From GCA-2747515 sp964427825 (lineage in GTDB: Bacteria > Patescibacteriota > Minisyncoccia > Moranbacterales > GCA-2747515): a DNA stretch of 11,473 bases. The notes under the pieces are model-generated. The model was not told where the DNA came from. It was given only the letters and a program-made list of their open reading frames with translations, and made no database searches. Shown here one piece after another: positions 6,109 through 11,473 of this stretch (position 1 is its first letter; every line of letters starts with the position of its first letter). Location: contig CAYRUU010000030.1 of the NCBI GenBank assembly GCA_964427825.1, positions 1 through 11,473 on the forward strand, given 5' to 3'. Made by a program: the position numbers and the translations under genes.

Positions 6109-8115
6109 CTACTCCTCTGTAAGATATTTTTGTATTGCATCCACCATTTTCTCATAGCTACTTTGACTCAATTTGTCAAAATAACTATCATGTTTCATAT
6201 CTCTCAAATTTAATCCTGGGTCCATAAGTTTATAGCGATCCTGAAATTTTCGCAGCGGCACTATAGAGCCGCGATCATCAATGGCAGCATCAAGAAAACT
6301 ACGAAAGGCTACCGTGGCATTACCCCCGTTAGCCAAAATCCAATTTTCTACTCCAACCCCACCAATGCCATTTTCTTCCATTTTTTTATACACCTTCGCT
6401 CTTTTGAGAAATTCTTTGGTAAAAACAATGTTAGCAATGGCATCATTGTAAGCTTGTTCAGAAACATTTTCTTTTAACCATATCAATTTGTCACTGATGG
6501 CATCATGCGTTCCAAAGTCGTAGAGGTTTGATTTACTAATAAAACCGATATCTATATCCAGGACACCTTCCCCCTCAATACCATGACACCTATCACCTCT
6601 AAACTGATAGTGAAAAAACGATTTCCCTCCACCCACACTTGATCTATGTGTACTTTCTGGATTTAGCCTTTCTCTTAAAGCTTCCACGATTTCGTTGATC
6701 TTGTCTAGATCATGCTGATCAATCCTTATTGCCAAATCAAAATCAAAATTATTTGACATGTTGGTCAGACGAGCGGTAGATCCTGTGTCGATAATTTCTG
6801 CGCCTAAGATATTATTGGTATACTGGTCGCGCGTTTCAACGCCAACATTTTTCAAAATATCATTAATGATAGAAAATATCTTATCTTTTATTCTCATTAC
6901 AGACTCTTGATTATGAGGAATCTCTTGTTGCATTCTTTCAATTTCTCCAAAATGCTTGTCATCTACATCTGTTGCATGATAAGCAAGATCTTCTCCATTA
7001 AATTTTTTTAATCCACGAAAAAACTTCCTGTGTTCTAAATAATCTTCATAAGAAAAAAGTATGCGCCCTTGTCTATCAACAACCGGTATATAAAAATCTT
7101 TTTGCGCCATGATGAATGCAAGTTTTTCTGTTTTCGAATTATGTGGCACTACTATCGCATCAATTTCACTTGAGGGAATTCCCGTTCTCACTCCGAAATG
7201 ATTTTGATTTATAGAGCCGGAGGCAATCAGCTCATATTTTGACTTATCATATTCCTTAATAGCATTTTCATAATGTGACGTGCTATCAAATTGATTTCTA
7301 TTTTTTACAATCAAACTCACCCCACCATATAAGGATTCGGCAAAGCGTTTCACAGAAGAGGCTAGATCCCCGGAATATTCGTCCGGCAATTTAATAAAAT
7401 CCGCATCATAGGGAGTTGAATCTGAACCTGCGTTTAAACCTCCCAAATATTCTCTGCAAATCACACCGTCTAGTATCTTATTCAAGTCTGCAAATTCCAC
7501 ATTTTTGATTAAGTCGCCGCCCCGAAGAATAAAATTGCCATTTTTAATCCTATCAGCATTTTCCCTGTTCCTCTGTCCCGCAACAACCTTAAGCTGCTCC
7601 ATATGATTCAAGACGGCATCAATACGATTAAAACCAATTGGTTTCAAAAACATTTCACTAATCCGATCTGAGATGCTTTGATTATCTTTAGTCAAAGTGG
7701 TTTTTTTCAGACTTTGGTATAGAACGTCTATATCTCCTTGTTCGCTAGCCATGTCGTTGGTGATGTTGCGACCATATTTTGATTCCTCCCACAATGTATT
7801 TATTTTTTTCAAAATAAAGAGAGCGTGCCGCGACTCCTCCGGAGACAAGCCCTGCGCACCAAAGTTTTCCAACTTATCAAAAACATCTTGCCCCTCTCGC
7901 ATAGCCTGCAGATACCATGAAAGATTTTGACTACCTGAATTCACTTCTATAGTGAGTAGATCTTTATAAATAGTTGCGTATCGCCTTTTCTCTTTGGCTT
8001 GCTTCAAAAATTTGCTCAAATGCTTTTTAGATCGTAGATCCTCCTCCAATCTTTTTGGCGGATAGAGAATGGAAAAAACCTTAAAATTTTTTCCAACACG
8101 TGGAATATTGTTGGT
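6109..8115 (-). CDS. Giant uncharacterised protein, C-terminal frame, with nucleotidyltransferase module
   Basis: I do not recognise the gene as a whole. The frame is open through the frameshift point at 8115 and gives 668 residues. The first in-frame alternative start is a TTG at 8049 with no ribosome binding site, and 22 sensible residues (from TNNIPRVGKNF to YPPKR) precede it, so I read this as the continuation of the upstream frame. Counting from 8049: a helical lead; an unassigned block from ILRGGDLIK (174-182) through FGVRTGIPSSEIDAIVV (285-301) and FYIPVVDRQGRILFS (319-333); then a nucleotidyltransferase core with DTGSTAR (421-427), DFD (436-438) and LDIDIGF (497-503), giving the GS...DxD...D triad. 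Next comes VYKKMEENGIGGVGVENWIL (553-572), resembling the VYG...GFSGYLCELLI region of archaeal CCA-adding enzymes. All catalytic positions appear intact, so it is unlikely to be a decayed gene. Substrate unknown. Confidence 0.72.
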   Translation of the reverse strand, partial: TNNIPRVGKNFKVFSILYPPKRLEEDLRSKKHLSKFLKQAKEKRRYATIYKDLLTIEVNSGSQNLSWYLQAMREGQDVFDKLENFGAQGLSPEESRHALFILKKINTLWEESKYGRNITNDMASEQGDIDVLYQSLKKTTLTKDNQSISDRISEMFLKPIGFNRIDAVLNHMEQLKVVAGQRNRENADRIKNGNFILRGGDLIKNVEFADLNKILDGVICREYLGGLNAGSDSTPYDADFIKLPDEYSGDLASSVKRFAESLYGGVSLIVKNRNQFDSTSHYENAIKEYDKSKYELIASGSINQNHFGVRTGIPSSEIDAIVVPHNSKTEKLAFIMAQKDFYIPVVDRQGRILFSYEDYLEHRKFFRGLKKFNGEDLAYHATDVDDKHFGEIERMQQEIPHNQESVMRIKDKIFSIINDILKNVGVETRDQYTNNILGAEIIDTGSTARLTNMSNNFDFDLAIRIDQHDLDKINEIVEALRERLNPESTHRSSVGGGKSFFHYQFRGDRCHGIEGEGVLDIDIGFISKSNLYDFGTHDAISDKLIWLKENVSEQAYNDAIANIVFTKEFLKRAKVYKKMEENGIGGVGVENWILANGGNATVAFRSFLDAAIDDRGSIVPLRKFQDRYKLMDPGLNLRDMKHDSYFDKLSQSSYEKMVDAIQKYLTEE

Positions 8116-10205
8116 AAAAAAACTGATTCCACCTTTTTATAAGCTTCCTGCGGGTTGTCCAAAACCAACAATTGATCAATCAAGTCATCTCGCACTCTTC
8201 TCATCTCTTCAAAGGGAGAGTTGGTCATTTGAAGATACAAATTAATAAATTCCGGGCGACGAGGTCGATCAACTGCCATAATTTTTTCAATATTTTTTGC
8301 CAAAAAATATGTGATCGTAGTGTCACGTAAAAATCCATCATCTGCCAATGAGAGCAGTTCGTCAATAGTGTTGGGGTTTTTTTGTAAAAATTGGATAACA
8401 TCCTCGTCCGTATAAAAAGCACTATGATCAATAAATTGTTTTTTGGCTAAAATATCATTTGCGCCTATCCTTAACAGGCTATTTATAAATAAAGTAGTGC
8501 ACTCCTCTTGCATAGAGCCCATATTGTTTTCTATGAAATGCACAACTGATGCAACGTCCTCTTCCGATATGCGATGGCTCAGAAAACTGCTGACCGCATC
8601 CGTTGCGCTGGAGTTGGGGTTAATATTTTTTCGTAGGCTCTCCAGCGTATAAATGGCCCTTGCAACATCAGGATAAGCCATTATATTAATAATATCAGTC
8701 GTACTAAACTTTCTTCGTAGAAGAAAGAGTTTTGCAAATAAATCTTTATCAAACTTATTATTTTTTTCAATAGCATCTGTCAAAAAAACAAGGTCTTCTA
8801 TTGGCATATTCTTTCTTATTTCTTCATCTAAATCACCAATGATCTTCAATTTTTCCTCATGTGTAATGATATTCAATATATGCTGCTTCATGCTAAAGAA
8901 ATAATACCCTGGATTGCTGGCTTTCTCAAAGAATCCCGTGAGATGATCAAGTAAAATTAATTGATCGCACATGTTGTTTTGCTGAAAAAATTCTTGCGTA
9001 TCCTTAACAATTAATGAATAGGCTTTTTTCTTGGCAAAAAACACTACGATTCCCGCATCATCACGCGACGTGATCAGATGCAGCTTATCAGTCTCTGCAT
9101 AAAGATCAAAAAGACTTTTTATTTGTGCATGATCAAAATTTTTTACCATCGCATTGTGGGCAAGTAGTGTTGCACATTGTTCATCCAATGGCACATAAAA
9201 ATTTCTCTGTGCTTGCAACTTTTCACCAACGCTGATATCTTGATCATTTAAAATATTGTTTAATTCCTCCTTCCTTTCATCCAAAATACGAGCAAATTTT
9301 TTTAGATCCGGATTGTGCGCATCTATGATTCCCATTGTCTGGAATGCTCCAAAAAATGCCAGGGCATTTTCTTGATGCTCTGCATAAATATTCTTTATGA
9401 TCATCAATTCGTTCACGGAAAAATCCTTGTTAAGCAGCAAAGAAAAATGCTTCACAAATCCCTCTGCTTCACGGTTGCGCAAAAATGCTCCTAACACTAC
9501 TATTGCATCATCGTCATCGTGCGGTGTCCCATATGCACTGATTTTGTCATCAAGAATTTCTTGAGCTGAACTTCTGGAAATATAATCTGCTGTTAATTTT
9601 TTTATATCATCAAGCACAATGGTGCCTTCTGTCATTTTCTCCAGCACGCTATTTAGTCTGTCAATTGAAAAATCCGTGTGCAGTTTAAAAATTTCCCTTA
9701 TTTTGTCGTCATGCAATATTTGAAATGCCAAATTATACAGTGCTTCATTTTTTACAATAGGCAGGAAGCGAGATATTACGTTACCATCCATACCCGATGC
9801 CTTGGCTAAATCGTCAGCTCTTGTAAGATGTACCAATGAATACTCATTCGAAAACGGGACTTCTTTGTCAATATTAGTTATATGTTCTTTATTGGCAAGT
9901 TTTTTATATGCTTCTAAAAACGCTAATTTCTCAAGACATCGATCGTCTTCTAGCAGATTTTTGAGCTCCTGATAGATAGGATCATGCTCTAGTGCATACA
10001 TTGCATGAAAAAAACTACTGAGGCCAAAGGTATCCGCTCCCTTTTGTAGAATGTCACCTATATTTTGCTGTTTTTGTAATATTTTTATCGCTCCCGTAAA
10101 TCGGCGTGGTGCCATATTCTCGACACCAACACTCTTTCCGAGAAATACAATCTTTTGATAAATAGCGAAGGCTTGTTCCAGATTTTCAAATCCCATTTTC
10201 TGCAT
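8016..10205 (-). CDS. Giant uncharacterised protein, N-terminal frame
   Basis: This is a 729-aa reading frame of unknown function, predicted almost wholly alpha-helical, soluble and rich in K, E, D, F and L, with no signal peptide, membrane segment or obvious catalytic motif. The start is the ATG at 10205 (MQKMGFENLEQAF): an AAGGAG site sits ten bases upstream and the preceding gene stops one base earlier. Upstream ATGs to 10331 lie inside that gene. Real-looking sequence continues to DNPQEAYKKVESVF (ending near residue 696). The last 32 residues (from LPTIFHVLEK, with FPFSIRQKDWRR) look like an out-of-frame reading of the following region. The protein probably continues by a -1 shift at 8115-8121 into the downstream frame, making about 1365 aa. 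Repeated helical segments suggest a scaffold, but I see no defined repeat family. Confidence 0.72.
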   Translation of the reverse strand: MQKMGFENLEQAFAIYQKIVFLGKSVGVENMAPRRFTGAIKILQKQQNIGDILQKGADTFGLSSFFHAMYALEHDPIYQELKNLLEDDRCLEKLAFLEAYKKLANKEHITNIDKEVPFSNEYSLVHLTRADDLAKASGMDGNVISRFLPIVKNEALYNLAFQILHDDKIREIFKLHTDFSIDRLNSVLEKMTEGTIVLDDIKKLTADYISRSSAQEILDDKISAYGTPHDDDDAIVVLGAFLRNREAEGFVKHFSLLLNKDFSVNELMIIKNIYAEHQENALAFFGAFQTMGIIDAHNPDLKKFARILDERKEELNNILNDQDISVGEKLQAQRNFYVPLDEQCATLLAHNAMVKNFDHAQIKSLFDLYAETDKLHLITSRDDAGIVVFFAKKKAYSLIVKDTQEFFQQNNMCDQLILLDHLTGFFEKASNPGYYFFSMKQHILNIITHEEKLKIIGDLDEEIRKNMPIEDLVFLTDAIEKNNKFDKDLFAKLFLLRRKFSTTDIINIMAYPDVARAIYTLESLRKNINPNSSATDAVSSFLSHRISEEDVASVVHFIENNMGSMQEECTTLFINSLLRIGANDILAKKQFIDHSAFYTDEDVIQFLQKNPNTIDELLSLADDGFLRDTTITYFLAKNIEKIMAVDRPRRPEFINLYLQMTNSPFEEMRRVRDDLIDQLLVLDNPQEAYKKVESVFLPTIFHVLEKILRFFPFSIRQKDWRRIYDLKSI
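8093..8135 (-). other. Candidate -1 frameshift site with hairpin
   Basis: The minus strand reads GTT TTT TTA in the upstream frame, containing the heptamer T TTT TTA (8121-8115). This is the X XXY YYZ type of slippery sequence also used by HIV-1. After slipping back one base the next codon is ACC and the downstream frame follows. Immediately 3' is a perfect 6-bp hairpin CCAACA/TGTTGG (8109-8114 and 8093-8098, loop ten bases). A Shine-Dalgarno-like AAGGTGG (8129-8135) lies seven bases 5' of the heptamer. Bacterial programmed sites such as dnaX combine these three parts, but the hairpin here has almost no spacer, which is atypical. A lost T in the seven-T run would give the same picture. Confidence 0.45.
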
Positions 10206-10206
10206 C

Positions 10207-10614
10207 TCACGAAAGCTCCTTCGATACCTGAAATTTTTCCCACAAACTCTTTTTCTCTTGGACATTACTTTCCACTGGTTTTTTAAGTATAGATTTCTCA
10301 TGTGTATCAATGCTGTTTTGCTTCCTGTCAATCTCTCTATGATCTTCTTTTTCTGCCTTCTTCCATACTATCTTCTGTATGGCGTTTTCTTTACGACGTT
10401 GTTCAATGACAGCAAAAACCCTGTTCTCATGGCGAGCAATATCGCTAGCAGCTTTTTGCTCTAAGTCCCTCCACTGATTTTCTAGCGCTCTTTGCTCCGG
10501 ATTTTCAAACTTTTTCTGCTCTATGCCATTTTCTTCCTCTACCATAGGTAACTCAGCACCATTTTTCCGTGATGTCTTTGTCGATAAATGTATGTCACCA
10601 AAATCTTCGCTCAT
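10207..10614 (-). CDS. Small highly charged protein upstream of the giant gene
   Basis: This is a 135-aa product of unknown function, very rich in K, E, R, Q and N with few hydrophobic residues. It is probably disordered at the N-terminus and a long helix or coiled coil from about 33 to 100 (FENPEQRALENQWRDLEQKA and following). No homologous family recognised. Its TGA stop lies one base before the ATG of the giant gene, and the AAGGAG ribosome binding site of that gene is inside its last codons, so translation is probably coupled. The final residues SLWEKFQVSKELS would also join smoothly to EMQKMGFENLEQ of the next protein if one base were removed. An alternative reading is therefore that it is the disordered N-terminal tail of the giant protein separated by an indel. 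Its own start lacks a clear ribosome binding site. Confidence 0.65.
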   Translation of the reverse strand: MSEDFGDIHLSTKTSRKNGAELPMVEEENGIEQKKFENPEQRALENQWRDLEQKAASDIARHENRVFAVIEQRRKENAIQKIVWKKAEKEDHREIDRKQNSIDTHEKSILKKPVESNVQEKKSLWEKFQVSKELS

Positions 10615-10802
10615 TGCATATTTTTACATCTGAGTATTCTATTCTTACTAGTGCGCCTCACCTCTATCAATTTTATCACATTTATAGTATATCATACTCT
10701 CAATTGTTTTTATACCAAGAAATATTTTTTATTTGCGCTATTAATGATCCGTAGTCAAAATCCCACATGCCGATGTATCCTGGATTGTCCCTTGTAGAGG
10801 TT
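10615..10802. other. AT-rich intergenic region between NAD kinase and the giant-protein operon
   Basis: These 188 bases carry no gene I can support. They hold the probable promoter of the operon to the left. No convincing terminator hairpin for NAD kinase is visible; AT tracts occur but without a GC stem. One minus-strand frame ends here with DNPGYIGMWDFDYGSLI and following residues. It reads like protein but begins out of frame inside the NAD kinase gene, so at most it is a remnant. Confidence 0.5.
10691..10718 (-). promoter_or_regulatory. Possible promoter of the charged-protein/giant-protein operon
   Basis: On the minus strand TTGGTA (10713-10718) and TATGAT (10691-10696) are spaced by 16 bases. 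The predicted start near 10684 would leave about 70 bases of leader before the ATG at 10614. The surroundings are very AT-rich (TATACT and similar boxes overlap), so chance matches are likely. Confidence 0.35.
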
Positions 10803-11473
10803 TTACGCTGCGTAGCGACGTTGTTCAAAGTTTTCGTTCGTACCAAGCAAAATCGTGCCTTGATATTTGCTTGGTGATAGGACAACACGACGCGCACCGA
10901 CAATCGTGTCATTGTCCGCTACCACAGCAGCGTCATCACTATGGATCGTGATGGTTATGGTCTGATGTGCGATCACCTCGTGGAGTCGCTGTTGCGTACA
11001 AATGCCCGTTACACACCACAATGCGCTAGACAGCGGCAGAATCGTACCACCGGCATTGCGATTGTATGCCGTGGAACCTTGTGGTGTCGCCACAACAATA
11101 CCATCTCCCGCCACGTCAAGGTGTGCGTGCTCACGTGTCTCCACAGTAAGCCGCACGATCTGTGTAGGATGCAATGATTTAATGTAGACATCGTTGAATC
11201 CCACACCCTTTTGCTCGCCATGGTCCGTGATAACGGTGGCGGCAATACCGTGAAACGGAAATCGTCGCCACGCTTTGATCTGTTGCAATGCGTGTACAAA
11301 CGCTTGCGGACTACCCACTGATCGGTTCAACAAAAAATTCACGCGCCCAAATCCCACACCAACAAACGGCACGCCCATTTTGTAATACGCCCGCTCTGCG
11401 CCCAAAAACGTCCCATCGCCGCCAAGCACCACAATGTAGTCGGGGCTTTCGTGGTCCACCACAACACCCGGAC
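10803..11473 (-). CDS. nadK: NAD kinase (N-terminus beyond window)
   Basis: The enzyme phosphorylates NAD to NADP. The frame is open to the right edge, and the GGDGT motif lies only about 14 residues after the first possible start (GTG at 11462) instead of the usual 30-70. The true start therefore probably lies beyond the window and the gene is partial at its 5' end. Numbered from that GTG: VVLGGDGTF (11-19) is the phosphate-binding motif with the catalytic aspartate, and GDGIVVATPQGSTAYNRNAG (119-138) corresponds to the family block DGxIxATPTGSTAYxxSAGG. The family N-E dinucleotide-binding motif appears as FND (89-91) and the usual N-x-G-x-L-G-F-L block as GFGRVNFLLN (37-46). These are conservative departures and do not argue against activity. 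Confidence 0.92.
   Translation of the reverse strand, partial: PGVVVDHESPDYIVVLGGDGTFLGAERAYYKMGVPFVGVGFGRVNFLLNRSVGSPQAFVHALQQIKAWRRFPFHGIAATVITDHGEQKGVGFNDVYIKSLHPTQIVRLTVETREHAHLDVAGDGIVVATPQGSTAYNRNAGGTILPLSSALWCVTGICTQQRLHEVIAHQTITITIHSDDAAVVADNDTIVGARRVVLSPSKYQGTILLGTNENFEQRRYAA

Noticed and set aside
6109..8049. Treating the 646-aa frame as a separate gene starting at the TTG at 8049
   Set aside because: There is no ribosome binding site before the TTG, and 22 residues of sensible protein precede it in frame, continuous with the upstream gene through a -1 shift.
10206..10331. Upstream starts (to 10331) for the giant N-terminal frame
   Set aside because: They overlap the charged-protein gene by 125 bp, encode a basic shadow-like peptide, and lack the AAGGAG that precedes the ATG at 10205.
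10700..10912. Short minus-strand frame ending DNPGYIGMWDFDYGSLI and following residues
   Set aside because: It starts out of frame inside nadK without a ribosome binding site. The tail is curious but too short to support a gene.
1..11473. CRISPR arrays, insertion sequences, rRNA and riboswitches
   Set aside because: No regularly spaced repeats, transposase genes, rRNA-like segments or recognisable riboswitch folds were seen on either strand.

Overview
The window looks like a contig piece from an uncultured bacterium. Candidate Phyla Radiation (Patescibacteria, e.g. the Magasanikbacteria/Uhrbacteria neighbourhood) is my best guess. This is an inference from short housekeeping genes with weak or absent Shine-Dalgarno sites, a tRNA with no encoded CCA, an archaeal-looking nucleotidyltransferase module in a very long uncharacterised protein, and mixed base composition. 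TGA is used as stop, so the standard bacterial code (11) fits and the UGA=Gly code does not. Almost every gene is on the minus strand; only dedA is on the plus strand.

Layout, left to right. (1) 4-75: tRNA-Pro(UGG), minus strand, with a good sigma70-type promoter just upstream. (2) 170-742: a strongly shrunken fossil of a type I restriction-modification locus. About 45 residues of HsdM, 50 of HsdS and 53 of HsdR lie in transcription order within under 600 bp, with frameshifts and an in-frame stop. (3) 756-789: probable uvrB terminator. (4) 857-4413: a DNA/tRNA maintenance cluster, xth-type AP endonuclease, then trmB (tRNA m7G46 methyltransferase), then uvrB (excision repair helicase), all minus. 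(5) 4414-4528: a divergent promoter region serving the exonuclease cluster on one side and dedA (4529-5173, plus, membrane protein) on the other. (6) 5192-6043: a Nif3/DUF34 metal-binding protein, convergent with dedA. (7) 6109-10614: an AT-rich block encoding an uncharacterised system: a small charged protein (135 aa) and, one base downstream, a giant protein. (8) 10803-11473: NAD kinase, cut by the right edge.

The most interesting item is the giant gene. It appears as two frames (8016-10205 and 6109-8115), but the junction strongly suggests one polypeptide of about 1365 aa. At 8115-8121 the minus strand reads T TTT TTA, an HIV-type -1 slippery heptamer. A -1 shift there leads directly into sensible protein sequence continuous with the downstream frame. 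Either this is programmed frameshifting, or one T has been lost from a homopolymer by mutation or assembly error. The C-terminal part carries a GST...DxD...D nucleotidyltransferase core resembling archaeal-type CCA-adding enzymes, and the middle carries a second conserved-looking module that I cannot identify with confidence.
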